Assembly: GCA_903826865.1 (NCBI GenBank)
Contig: CAIKGD010000002.1
Coordinates: forward strand, 1-56,534
From: an uncultured Verrucomicrobiota bacterium
GTDB lineage: Bacteria > Verrucomicrobiota > Kiritimatiellia > Kiritimatiellales > Tichowtungiaceae
Direction of reading: 5' to 3'
DNA: 56,534 nucleotides
Shown here: positions 45,114-52,443 of the stretch, piece by piece
Numbering within the stretch: the stretch's first letter is position 1
Layout of the letters: each line of letters opens with the position of its first letter
The notes under the pieces: generated by a model
What the model was told of the DNA's origin: nothing
The model's database searches: none
Seen by the model: only the letters and a program-made list of their open reading frames with translations
Made by a program: the position numbers and the translations under genes

Positions 45114-46898
45114 TCAGGGCTGCTTAATTTCTTCAGCTTGTTTTTCAATGGGCACCGTCAGTTCGCGGGTGAGGGTTTGCGCGGTTTTTTCTGAAACCAC
45201 AAAAACGATGTTCTGGCCCTGAATCATGGCAAAGCGGCCGTCTTCAGTTTTATAACCAAGAAGAATCATACGTCCGACAACGTTCGTGTCGCTAAGCGTA
45301 ACGATCAGCGCAGTTTGCGGCTGTTCCAGTCCGTAGGGTTTTAGAGAAACAGGATTGTATTCTACATACCGGCCTGTGCGCAGCTCATTGAGCGCCCACA
45401 TCAGACCGGTCAGCGCCTCGGCATTGACCTGACGGGAGGGCTGCCCGGCGGCGAAGACGCCGGTGTCTGTTTTCTGAACGGACTGTTCTGTTCCGCCGCT
45501 CTGTACGTTTATTTTTTGAATCAACATCGGATTCACCTCCAGCACGGTGCGGCTGCGGTAGAAGAGCGGGTCGGCGAAGGTGTCGCGGACGATGCAGCCA
45601 GCGGTGCTGTAAAACGAAACTTCACCGCTGCACTGAACCAGTCGCAGCCCGTTGGTGCCAAGCTCACTGACGCGCAGGGTATTGGTTTTACCATCAGACG
45701 TCAGAACAATTTCCCACGGTGCAGATACCATCTGTGCGGTCTGTGCGGCGGCCGGTGTATCGATAAATTCTTTAACAGCGGCTCCGGTCAGCGCTTTCAG
45801 CAGTTCACCGGTCTGTTCTGCATCCGTATCCCAGCGCACCGGCCGGACAACCTGCCATTGGCCGTTAGAACGAATCAGCCCGACCTGCTGCTCGCCGCGG
45901 GTCAGTTGTATGGCGGTAATGCGTTCGGGCGGCAGACCGAGCACCTGACGGCTGCGCAACAGGCCGGCGTCTGTTTCAAATTCTTTGGTCCACTCCGAGG
46001 GCACGGTGAAAACAGAATCGCTTTCGATCCGTTTGGCATAACGTGCTTCCGGTTTTTCCGGAAGCGGATTCCCGATAAGCAGGGTCTGCGTGAGTTCATT
46101 CTGAGTGAAAATCGTCAGCTCATAAGCCGGTTTTTCAAGGCCGTAAGCAGTCAGATCGGCTTTTTCATCGCTGATGAAATCAACGATGCGTGCGGAGAAT
46201 ATTTTTCCAATGAGCGCCTGTACGGCCTGGCTGTCAGCACGGCCCGTGTGCGGCTGTTTCATCACCCAGCCGTTGTTTTCCGGCTGGCGCAACTGGAGGA
46301 AGCCGCCCGTGCGGCGCAGATCGAGGCCGCGCACGGCAGCGGTTTCGCCGGAGAAAAGTGTACGGTCGCGTATCCACGAAGGATTCTGCGGAATGAGACT
46401 GAGCAGGGTGCGCGGCGCGGCGATGATGTCGCCGCCGCCTTCGGGCATGACGTAGAGTGTTTTGCCGACCGGCGCATCGCGACCGACCAGCCAGGTAAAG
46501 GTTCCGCGGTTGTTTTTAAAAGTGATGCGCGCGCGCGGGGCGTCAAATCCATAAGCCGCCGGCGTGAGATTCCGCTCCCGGAGCGTTTGCGCGGTGATGA
46601 GTTCGCCGCGCTCAACACGCGCCAGGCCGACGATCATTTTTTCGACCACGCCCGAATCAACCGGCGCGTCGGCCGGTTTGGTGAGCCGCCAAATGCCGGC
46701 GGTTTTCGTGCATTGAATCTGTACACCGTCGCGCTCCAGCAGGATCTGTTCAATACTTTCGGGATAAACTGAAAAAACGGTGTGCATGCGCCGTGTCTGC
46801 TGATGAGAGTTTTCGCTGCCGCGTTCAAAAATCAGAATAAACCCGCCGAGCAGCACGGCGCCGATCAAAAGCATCCAGTTAGTGGCTTTATGTTTCAT
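45114..46898 (-). CDS. DUF4340 domain protein, exporter-associated
   Basis: A 594-residue protein with one N-terminal membrane helix (NWMLLIGAVLLGGFILIF) and a long periplasmic part. It holds repeated beta-rich modules of the DUF4340 type, seen as IWRLTKPADAPVDSGVVEKMIVGL, LTAYGLEKPAYELTIF, GQWQVVRPVRWDTDAEQTGELL and YGLEQPQTALIVTL. DUF4340 proteins are usually coded beside Gld-type ABC exporters, as here. I start at 46898, five bp after the stop of the GldG-like gene. The role is not known; linking exporter and substrate or cell wall is inference. Confidence 0.85.
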   Translation of the reverse strand: MKHKATNWMLLIGAVLLGGFILIFERGSENSHQQTRRMHTVFSVYPESIEQILLERDGVQIQCTKTAGIWRLTKPADAPVDSGVVEKMIVGLARVERGELITAQTLRERNLTPAAYGFDAPRARITFKNNRGTFTWLVGRDAPVGKTLYVMPEGGGDIIAAPRTLLSLIPQNPSWIRDRTLFSGETAAVRGLDLRRTGGFLQLRQPENNGWVMKQPHTGRADSQAVQALIGKIFSARIVDFISDEKADLTAYGLEKPAYELTIFTQNELTQTLLIGNPLPEKPEARYAKRIESDSVFTVPSEWTKEFETDAGLLRSRQVLGLPPERITAIQLTRGEQQVGLIRSNGQWQVVRPVRWDTDAEQTGELLKALTGAAVKEFIDTPAAAQTAQMVSAPWEIVLTSDGKTNTLRVSELGTNGLRLVQCSGEVSFYSTAGCIVRDTFADPLFYRSRTVLEVNPMLIQKINVQSGGTEQSVQKTDTGVFAAGQPSRQVNAEALTGLMWALNELRTGRYVEYNPVSLKPYGLEQPQTALIVTLSDTNVVGRMILLGYKTEDGRFAMIQGQNIVFVVSEKTAQTLTRELTVPIEKQAEEIKQP

Positions 46899-46902
46899 GA
46901 AG

Positions 46903-48348
46903 TTATTTTCTTCTCCGGAACCAGAGCACCGTGCCGAGCAGTGCGGCCAGTGCCGGGATAACCCCGACGGTGCTCCAGGAGAGAATGCGGATTTTTTCAC
47001 GGGTCAGTTTGAGGCAGGTGTCGTCCGTTTTTTTCGGCGCAATGGCCATCAGCTGTTCGCGGTCGAGCAGCCAGTTGAGCGAACTCATATAAAGGCTGGC
47101 GTCACCGCCGGTCAGTCCGCTGTTGGAAACAAAGCCGGAATCTCCAAAAATGATCAGGCGTGACGGACGGATCTGCACGTCAAGCAATCCGGTTGTGTCG
47201 CCTTTTTCAATTGCGACGGCCATGGAAACGGGACCGGGCAGATCGTCCGTGCCTTTGTCATATTTGGCGGGCACCTGATCCGGCTGTGTTTCCGACCAGC
47301 TGTTCTTGGAGGAAAGCGCCAGCGGGGTCACCTGCGGACGGTCGGCCGAAGTGGTTTTGGGTTGCGTGTAGTCGAGTTCGACCGAGCGCGGCAGATGGAA
47401 AATAGCGGCGGTGGTACCAAGTTTGGCGGTGATGGGGTGGCGGTTATAGGCGGATACAAAAACTTCGCGGCCCGTCAGCGTACGGTCGGGGTCGATTACG
47501 ACATCGTTGCGCAGCAGCACGCCCCACTCCTGAAGAATCTTTTCGAGTCCCGAGGTCTGCCCGGCATCGGCCAGTACCATCAGCCGGCCGCTGCGGCGCA
47601 GCCAGACCGCGATCAAATCGGCTTCCGCTTTTGACATGCTTTGCGAGGCTCCTGCGACAATCAGCGCGCCGCAGTCGGCAGGAATCTGTTTTGCGGTACT
47701 CAGTTGCAGCGGCCTGACTTCAATGTTGTCGCGTTCGATCAGCTGAGCAACACCGGAAAATCCGGTGCGGCGATCGAAGTCGGTGATGCTGCGTTCGCCG
47801 TGTCCGGTCAGGAAGTAAACCACCGGAACGGTTTTCTGGACAACGCCCTGAATGGCGGACGAAAAAGCCTGCTCTCCTTTAAACGCCATAATGCGGTCAA
47901 TGCCGCTGGATTTGTCGACATTGGCAATTTCGTCGGCGCGGACATATTTACTGCGGCCTTCGCAGTCGAACACCACCACATTGGGGTCGGTCACCTTATA
48001 TTTTACAGCCAGTTCTTCGGTCTGCACAATATCGCGGTCGGGGTCGACCCACTGGATATTCAAACGGCCGGAATGAAACTGGTATTCGCGCAAAAGATTG
48101 TGGATGTCTTCGTAGAGCACGTTGCCGGGCTGAAAAAAGACGGTCACGGCGATCGGTTTGTCGAGGCTCTCCAGCAGGCCGGTGGTTTTGGAGGAAAGAT
48201 CATAAAGCTTCGTGCGGCTCCAGTCCTCGCGGTGGTAGTGCCGGAAAGAAAGGTAGTTGACCATGAGCACGACAGCCAGAGCCAGCAGTAAAGCAACGCC
48301 GGTGTTGAGCGTGATCCATAAACGATGTCTGCGGTTTTTCATAAGCAT
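46903..48348 (-). CDS. GldG-family ABC exporter auxiliary protein
   Basis: The 481 residues start with a membrane helix (LWITLNTGVALLLALAVVLMVNYLSF) and end with a second one (WSTVGVIPALAALLGTVLWF), with a large periplasmic domain between. KLYDLSSKTTGLLESLDKPIAVTVFF, LLREYQFHSGRLNIQWVDPDRD and TGHGERSITDFDRRTGFSG are the usual opening of the GldG/ABC-2-associated family. In Bacteroidota GldA-GldF-GldG form a transporter needed for gliding; outside them the same set is widespread with unknown cargo. It lies 6 bp after the permease gene and 5 bp before the DUF4340 gene. Confidence 0.88.
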   Translation of the reverse strand: MLMKNRRHRLWITLNTGVALLLALAVVLMVNYLSFRHYHREDWSRTKLYDLSSKTTGLLESLDKPIAVTVFFQPGNVLYEDIHNLLREYQFHSGRLNIQWVDPDRDIVQTEELAVKYKVTDPNVVVFDCEGRSKYVRADEIANVDKSSGIDRIMAFKGEQAFSSAIQGVVQKTVPVVYFLTGHGERSITDFDRRTGFSGVAQLIERDNIEVRPLQLSTAKQIPADCGALIVAGASQSMSKAEADLIAVWLRRSGRLMVLADAGQTSGLEKILQEWGVLLRNDVVIDPDRTLTGREVFVSAYNRHPITAKLGTTAAIFHLPRSVELDYTQPKTTSADRPQVTPLALSSKNSWSETQPDQVPAKYDKGTDDLPGPVSMAVAIEKGDTTGLLDVQIRPSRLIIFGDSGFVSNSGLTGGDASLYMSSLNWLLDREQLMAIAPKKTDDTCLKLTREKIRILSWSTVGVIPALAALLGTVLWFRRRK

Positions 48349-48354
48349 TATACT

Positions 48355-49086
48355 TCAACGGCGGGCTTCAACTGCCTTAACGGTTACGAAGAGAAAAAAG
48401 ACGGTCGTGCTCAGATAAAGCACCACGGAGCGGGAATCGAAAACACCGCGCGCCGATTCCATCAGGTGCAGCGCCGAGGAAAGATAGCCGCCGATTTCGC
48501 GCACCATCACGTTTTTCGAAAGATGCGGCTCAAAAAGTCCGCCGAAAAAAAGAATGCTCATCAACGAGAAGGTCGAAATGGCGGCGATGATCTGATTGGT
48601 GGTCAGCGCCGAAGCCAGCATACCCAGCGCAATGAAGGCCGAGGCGATCAGGCCGACCATCAGGTAACCGCCGGCAATCTGGCCTGCGTCGATCAAATGC
48701 GCGGCCTCGGGTGCCAGCAGACGGAGGATCACCGGATAGAGCAAGGTCGGCAGGCACATCAGCATAAAGAAGGAGAGAACGCCTGCAAACTTGGCGGAAA
48801 CCACGGTTGAATCTTTAACCGGCGCGGTCATCAGCGTTTCAAAGGTGCCGTTCTTACGCTCTTCAGCGAACGTGCGCATGGTGAGGATCGGCAGAACAAT
48901 CAGCATACAGGCCCAGATCACCACCATCAGTCCCTGCACCGAACGCAGCACTTCCAGATTTTCCTTTACCAGCCAGTAGAAGCCGCAGCCGGTCACCAGC
49001 AGAAAAAACATCAGCATCACATAGGCGATAGGCGAAAGAAACAGCGCCGCCAGTTCACGCCGCCAGAGTGCAAAGAAAGTTCTCAT
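48355..49086 (-). CDS. ABC-2 type permease (GldF-like)
   Basis: A 243-residue membrane protein with six predicted helices. RRELAALFLSPIAYVMLMFFLLVTG and LTMRTFAEERKNGTFETLMTAPVKDSTVVSAKF are the standard ABC-2 opening and the conserved loop before the third helix. MLASALTTNQIIAAISTF comes later. It pairs with the ATP-binding protein coded directly before it (1-bp overlap of the stop and start codons). The product is the transmembrane half of the exporter. Whether it moves a protein, lipid or polysaccharide cannot be told. Confidence 0.92.
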   Translation of the reverse strand: MRTFFALWRRELAALFLSPIAYVMLMFFLLVTGCGFYWLVKENLEVLRSVQGLMVVIWACMLIVLPILTMRTFAEERKNGTFETLMTAPVKDSTVVSAKFAGVLSFFMLMCLPTLLYPVILRLLAPEAAHLIDAGQIAGGYLMVGLIASAFIALGMLASALTTNQIIAAISTFSLMSILFFGGLFEPHLSKNVMVREIGGYLSSALHLMESARGVFDSRSVVLYLSTTVFFLFVTVKAVEARR

Positions 49087-50033
49087 TATTTCGCCTCCAT
49101 GGCCGTGTCGTCGCGGGTGATGGCCACAAAAACATCTTCGAGCGAACGGCTTTCCAGATGCAGTTCGCGGAGTTTCCAGCCATTGGAAACCGCGTATTCA
49201 AAAACCTGGGTGCGGATACCGGGCGCGGATGAATCAATCCGGTAGCGGTTCCAGCCGTCTTCGAGCGGCTCATGCGCAACCACATCCACGGAACTGAGTT
49301 TTTTGAGCGCCGCTTCAATTACCGCAGGATCGCCTGCGATTTCCGCGCTGATCAGCACATCGCCTTTCAGCCGCTTCTGCAGGCTCTCCGGCGAATCCGA
49401 GGCTACGATTTTCCCTTTGTTGATAATCAGAATCCGGCGGCAGGTTATTTCGACTTCCGGCAGAATATGCGTTGAAAGCAGCAGGGTGTGGCGTTCGGCC
49501 AGCTTACGGATCAGTTCGCGCACTTCGCGGATCTGATTGGGGTCGAGACCGGCCGTCGGCTCGTCGAGAATCAGCAGATCAGGATCGTGGAGCAGGCTGT
49601 CGGCAAGGCCGACGCGCTGGCGGTAGCCTTTCGAAAGATGGCCGATAATCCGGCGGCCGACATCGGTGAGTCCGCACTGCTCTTTCACGGTGTCGCGCCG
49701 CTCACGGATCATCCGACGCGCCACCCCTTTGATCTGCGCGCGGAACGTCAGATATTCATCCACCCGCATTTCGTGATAGAGCGGGCAGCTTTCCGGCATA
49801 TAGCCGATATGGCGGCGCGCCTCGATCGGGTCTTCAAACACGTTACAGCCTGCGATTTCCACCGCGCCGCGTGTCGGGTGCAGAAAACCGGTCAGCATCC
49901 GCATCGTCGTGGTCTTTCCGGCGCCGTTCGGGCCGAGAAAGCCGACGATTTCGCCCCGGCCGACTTCGAACGAAACATCGTCCACCGCCGTATGGCCCGA
50001 AAACTGTTTAGTCAGATTGGAAACCTTGATCAT
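49086..50033 (-). CDS. ABC transporter ATP-binding protein (GldA-like)
   Basis: The 315 residues hold a full ATPase: Walker A GPNGAGKTT, Q-loop YMPESCPLYHEM, signature LSKGYRQRVGLADSL (SKGYRQR for the usual SGGQ), Walker B LLILDEPTAGLDP and the H-loop LLLSTHILPE. The 95-residue tail after the ATPase is normal for ABC-2 exporters. It is the first gene of the five-gene minus-strand operon. GGAGTG precedes the ATG, and a promoter stands at 50064-50091. A TTCCA-N5-TGGAA dyad lies inside the coding sequence (49175-49189). Confidence 0.95.
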   Translation of the reverse strand: MIKVSNLTKQFSGHTAVDDVSFEVGRGEIVGFLGPNGAGKTTTMRMLTGFLHPTRGAVEIAGCNVFEDPIEARRHIGYMPESCPLYHEMRVDEYLTFRAQIKGVARRMIRERRDTVKEQCGLTDVGRRIIGHLSKGYRQRVGLADSLLHDPDLLILDEPTAGLDPNQIREVRELIRKLAERHTLLLSTHILPEVEITCRRILIINKGKIVASDSPESLQKRLKGDVLISAEIAGDPAVIEAALKKLSSVDVVAHEPLEDGWNRYRIDSSAPGIRTQVFEYAVSNGWKLRELHLESRSLEDVFVAITRDDTAMEAK

Positions 50034-50063
50034 AAATTAAAGCACTCCGGAAACAACCGTGGC

Positions 50064-50091
50064 ATTATCTATGAGAAGCCTTTGCAGTCAA
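50064..50091 (-). promoter_or_regulatory. Promoter of the Gld-type ABC operon
   Basis: On the minus strand TTGACT (50086-50091), 16 bp and GATAAT (50064-50069) stand 31 bp before the ATP-binding gene. The transposon target duplication begins only 8 bp upstream of the -35 box, so the insertion spared the promoter. Confidence 0.65.
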
Positions 50092-50098
50092 GCCGCGT

Positions 50099-50106
50099 AA
50101 CGTCTT
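50099..50106. repeat. Target-site duplication, left copy (AACGTCTT)
   Basis: AACGTCTT directly precedes the left end of the transposon and is repeated exactly after its right end (52504-52511). Eight bp is a length known for IS1- and IS1595-type elements. Confidence 0.88.
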
Positions 50107-50124
50107 GGTAGTGGGTCAGTTTGA
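50107..50124. repeat. Left terminal inverted repeat
   Basis: GGTAGTGGGTCAGTTTGA, identical to the complement of the right end at 52486-52503. Confidence 0.9.
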
Positions 50125-50958
50125 TTTTTCTTTTTTATCAAGCAAGCCGATAACTTCTTCAAGTTCCCATACATGATCGGAAACACCGGCTTCCATTGCC
50201 GGAGTAACGCGCAATGACTGGTGAATCCGGCAGAAATTGTAGTGCATGAAATGCAGGGCTATAGCGTGTTCGTGGTTTTCAATCTTCTTTGAAAAGGCAT
50301 TCGTCAGACGGGTAAAACGGCGCATACCCATCCGCATTGTCAAATTCTGCCGCTCTACAAAGCTCGTTGATACGTGATTAGCGTCGGGATTGCCGGTGTG
50401 CTTTGCAACACGTATTCCGGTGCATACTCCGGGACTGTATCTTATTTGTTCGTTTTTAACGGGCAGATTTCCGTAAATTTTGACCAACTGTGCGAAGTCA
50501 ATATCGCTTCCGAATGCCTCATCTATGGCATTCACATAAGCCTTAAATCCGTCTGTTGTCAGTTGAACTTTATTTGCCAGACGTGCTGCCAGATCGTGAA
50601 TAAAATAATAGGCCGTTTCGGCATCACGGTTGCCAACGGCCCAGCAGGGAACCAGTTTCGTATCTGCACAGATTGCCGTCCACGTCCACACGTCACCGGC
50701 AGAATCCTCTTTTCCTTCGGGTACGTTCTTTGCTTTTGAGTACACAAAAGACCAGATTTCATCGCATTGGATGCGCTTGCACGGCAGGTTCGCTAGCACT
50801 TCGCTTTGATATTCCAAACAAGCCGCTCCTATGTCACAGAGCAGTTTAACAACCGTATTCTTTGCGGATCCTGTGATTCTGCATGTAGAACGGATGCTGT
50901 TGCCTTCTACCAAACAACGCACGATTTGAACCCGCTTGTCTGTACTTAGTTTATTCAT
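50116..50958 (-). CDS. DDE transposase (IS1-family annotation group)
   Basis: The 280-residue protein has an N-terminal helix-turn-helix (KRVQIVRCLVEGNSIRSTCRITGSAKNTV in its first 40 residues) and a DDE core: Asp66 in CDEIWSF, Asp136 in TTDGFKAY and Glu202 in FVERQNLTMRM. GDVWTWTAICADTKLVP and GMRRFTRLTNAFSKKIENHEHA are hallmarks of a group usually annotated as IS1-family transposase in proteobacteria and PVC bacteria. Start is ATG 50958; the frame to 51063 is upstream sequence. The predicted promoter puts the transcript start about 3 bp before the ATG. The stop codon lies inside the left end repeat. Confidence 0.93.
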   Translation of the reverse strand: MNKLSTDKRVQIVRCLVEGNSIRSTCRITGSAKNTVVKLLCDIGAACLEYQSEVLANLPCKRIQCDEIWSFVYSKAKNVPEGKEDSAGDVWTWTAICADTKLVPCWAVGNRDAETAYYFIHDLAARLANKVQLTTDGFKAYVNAIDEAFGSDIDFAQLVKIYGNLPVKNEQIRYSPGVCTGIRVAKHTGNPDANHVSTSFVERQNLTMRMGMRRFTRLTNAFSKKIENHEHAIALHFMHYNFCRIHQSLRVTPAMEAGVSDHVWELEEVIGLLDKKEKSN

Positions 50959-50967
50959 GATGCCTAC

Positions 50968-51000
50968 ATAGTATTTCACAATGCTTGAGCGGTCAAGCAT
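50968..51000 (-). promoter_or_regulatory. Transposase promoter with a 20-bp operator dyad
   Basis: A perfect dyad, ATGCTTGA-GCGG-TCAAGCAT (50981-51000), contains the minus-strand -35 box TTGACC (50991-50996). After 17 bp follows TACTAT (50968-50973). A repressor bound to the dyad would block polymerase. Related dyads stand at 51216 and 52458. Confidence 0.75.
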
Positions 51001-51021
51001 AAAAATAAAATTTACATAAAA

Positions 51022-51044
51022 CGGGCGGGGAATTTCCCCGCCCG
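51022..51044 (-). terminator. Strong hairpin terminator after the 43-residue gene
   Basis: CGGGCGGGGAA / TTCCCCGCCCG is a perfect 11-bp stem with a one-base centre; on the minus strand TTTTATG and further T-rich sequence follow. It separates the small gene from the transposase promoter. Confidence 0.75.
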
Positions 51045-51055
51045 CACAATGACCC

Positions 51056-51187
51056 TTAGGCATCTACCAAGAGGGGAAAGAAACGCCCTCTTTTTGGATA
51101 GATTCTCTCTCCCGTTTTCGGATTGGTAATCCAAGGGCGGAAGATAAGCTTCTTGCCTGCCGGTATATGAGTACGAATTATTTTCAT
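51056..51187 (-). CDS. Small basic protein of 43 residues in the transposon
   Basis: MKIIRTHIPAGKKLIFRPWI begins this 43-residue protein, which continues with TNPKTGERIYPKRGRFFPLLVDA. I do not recognise a family. It is strongly basic (about ten Lys/Arg) and has the look of a small nucleic-acid-binding or ribosome-associated protein, which is only an impression. GGGAAA stands 7 bp before the ATG. It has its own promoter with an operator dyad (51202-51235) and is closed by a strong terminator (51022-51044), which argues that it is a real gene. Confidence 0.7.
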   Translation of the reverse strand: MKIIRTHIPAGKKLIFRPWITNPKTGERIYPKRGRFFPLLVDA

Positions 51188-51201
51188 ATTCAATTTCCCG
51201 A

Positions 51202-51235
51202 ATAATGAACGACTCATGCTTGACCGGTCAGGATA
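51202..51235 (-). promoter_or_regulatory. Promoter and operator of the 43-residue gene
   Basis: ATGCTTGA-CCGG-TCAGGAT (51216-51234) is a degenerate copy of the element dyad. On the minus strand it contains CTGACC (51226-51231) as -35, with CATTAT (51202-51207) 18 bp on. Confidence 0.55.
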
Positions 51236-51248
51236 CTTCTAGTAGGAT

Positions 51249-51379
51249 TCTCTTGTGTTTTGAGAGAGGCTGCCGGCCTTTGCCGGTCTTCTATGCGTGT
51301 CGTTACATGCGCATAGAAAGCTTCTGGTGGACTAGCACCCAGCTTGAGCAGATGATTGGCGTCACTCTCAAGCTGGGTG
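51249..51379 (-). ncRNA. Hairpin-rich stretch, candidate structured RNA
   Basis: Four stems follow each other in 131 bp: TCTCT/AGAGA (51249-51267), CCGGC/GCCGG (51273-51286), TTCTATGCG/CGCATAGAA (9 bp, 51289-51318) and CACCCAGCTTGAG/CTCAAGCTGGGTG (13 bp, 51336-51379). All are perfect pairings. The region 51188-51504 has no gene that I can support, but AGGAGGG at 51455-51461 faces a 26-codon ORF (51368-51448) that stops inside the longest stem, and a 66-codon GTG-started ORF (51214-51414) without a ribosome site crosses all four. A leader peptide, a broken gene or a structured RNA are all possible. The strand is inferred from its neighbours. Confidence 0.4.
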
Positions 51380-51504
51380 TATTTCTTTCGGCGCTCCGTT
51401 GTTCGTCCCAGCACAGCGGGCGCAGTCTTTAATAAGATAACTGATCATCACATACCCTCCTTTAAATATTGGCTGTTATAGCCATGCTAAAACTCCTCGT
51501 TTAA

Positions 51505-52008
51505 TTAAGTAGTTTCTTCAGCAGAATCTGGTTTTTCATTACCCGAATCCGGAGATTGCTCTTCTGATCCCTTTTTCGATTTCGATTCCTTTACGTCCGG
51601 ATACCACTCCATCAAACCGATTTTGCCGTTTGGAAGTTTATGGAATGTATGAGTGTTCTTTGCGATGGCAATAGCCATTCCACGTTTTCCAAGCTTTGCA
51701 TCAAACTGATAACCGCCTGCGCTTAACGCGTCATGGATTTCATCAATAGTCGCTGGCCCCTTATTCGTGGCTTTTCTCAACTCAAGATACTCTCTGACGG
51801 CGGTTGCTTGTCCCTTTCCGTAATACTCGTCGCCACGAAGATGCGTGGGTTTGTGTGCCTTCGGAGTATCTACATCAGCATAGATTTTTTCCATCCCAGC
51901 CATGCTGCATAGTTCATTGGCCATGTGCTTCGTTCGTCTGGCGGCTTCCTCGTGTTCAGAAACCTTCAGCTTTAAGTCCTCAATCGTCTTCGTGATATGA
52001 TCTGACAT
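51505..52008 (-). CDS. Winged-helix (HARE-HTH-like) protein of the transposon
   Basis: The 167-residue protein starts with a helical, probably coiled-coil segment (MSDHITKTIEDLKLKVSEHE to about 45). At about 64-140 lies a winged-helix domain of the HARE-HTH kind (GQATAVREYLELRKATNKGPATIDEIHDAL...AIAKNTHTFHKLPNGKIGL), a DNA-binding fold also found in the RNA polymerase delta subunit. A charged, Ser/Glu-rich tail follows. GGAGGAG stands 5 bp before ATG 52008. It may be the regulator of the element dyads, though nothing proves it. Confidence 0.8.
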   Translation of the reverse strand: MSDHITKTIEDLKLKVSEHEEAARRTKHMANELCSMAGMEKIYADVDTPKAHKPTHLRGDEYYGKGQATAVREYLELRKATNKGPATIDEIHDALSAGGYQFDAKLGKRGMAIAIAKNTHTFHKLPNGKIGLMEWYPDVKESKSKKGSEEQSPDSGNEKPDSAEETT

Positions 52009-52053
52009 TTTTTCTCCTCCACTTAAAAACACAGTTTTTTATATGGCAAGGGA

Positions 52054-52081
52054 AGAGTAATTAAATCGAAATGAATGTCAA
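52054..52081 (-). promoter_or_regulatory. Promoter of the winged-helix gene
   Basis: On the minus strand TTGACA (52076-52081), 16 bp and TACTCT (52054-52059). The -10 box is the same as at the promoter 52444-52473. This promoter lacks the element dyad. Confidence 0.6.
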
Positions 52082-52115
52082 ACCGTTTCTGCTATACAGA
52101 ATACAGTAACTTTTG

Positions 52116-52140
52116 TAAAACGTTTATATACAACGTTTTA
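52116..52140. promoter_or_regulatory. AT-rich dyad upstream of the winged-helix gene
   Basis: TAAAACGT (52116-52123) and ACGTTTTA (52133-52140) flank 9 bp. A second possible minus-strand -35 box, TTTACA, overlaps it, with TATAGC 17 bp on. The region 52009-52197 codes for nothing visible and is AT-rich. Confidence 0.45.
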
Positions 52141-52197
52141 TTTATTTAACTTTTTTAGATTAAATGGTTTGTTTTTAGCGCTAAATGTATTGCCGTG

Positions 52198-52437
52198 TTA
52201 TTTCCACCGCTTTTGAGCCGCTTTTTTAGCAATCTCTTTGCGACGTTCCGGAGTAAGTTTCTTTGCTCTAGCTTTGCCGCCCTTCAATCCACCTTTGCGC
52301 CCCATTTCACGCATGACTTCGCGGATAGTGTCGGAATCATGCTTTGGCGTATCGGCTGGTGTTTCAGCCGTAGCCTGATCTACGATTGATTTTGCTAATT
52401 GATTAATGTCGGCTGGACGTTTAGTTTTCTTACTCAT
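52198..52437 (-). CDS. Small Lys-rich protein with GGLKGGKARAKK motif
   Basis: The 79-residue protein has a polar N-terminal half and a C-terminal GRKGGLKGGKARAKKLTPER followed by RKEIAKKAAQKRWK. This pattern recurs in short proteins annotated histone H1-like or hypothetical, and I recall it near transposases of this kind. The basic, Gly/Ala-rich tail suggests DNA binding. Predicted start is ATG 52437, which coincides with the expected transcript start of its promoter, so the message may be leaderless; GTG at 52443 is an alternative. It is the outermost cargo gene at the right end. Confidence 0.75.
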   Translation of the reverse strand: MSKKTKRPADINQLAKSIVDQATAETPADTPKHDSDTIREVMREMGRKGGLKGGKARAKKLTPERRKEIAKKAAQKRWK

Positions 52438-52443
52438 GCCCAC

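Noticed and set aside
43193-46772. Plus-strand ORFs of 380 and 418 codons opposite the AsmA-like and DUF4340 genes
   Set aside because: Shadows of the minus-strand operon; no motif, ribosome site or neighbour supports them.
50034-50098. Remnant of the missing RHS N-terminal part left of the transposon
   Set aside because: The frame is open only as antisense of the ABC region and shows no RHS or YD-repeat pattern; a promoter explains the sequence.
51214-51414. 66-codon minus-strand ORF in the transposon as a normal gene
   Set aside because: GTG start without ribosome site, and the DNA consists of perfect hairpins; kept only as an alternative reading of the RNA candidate.
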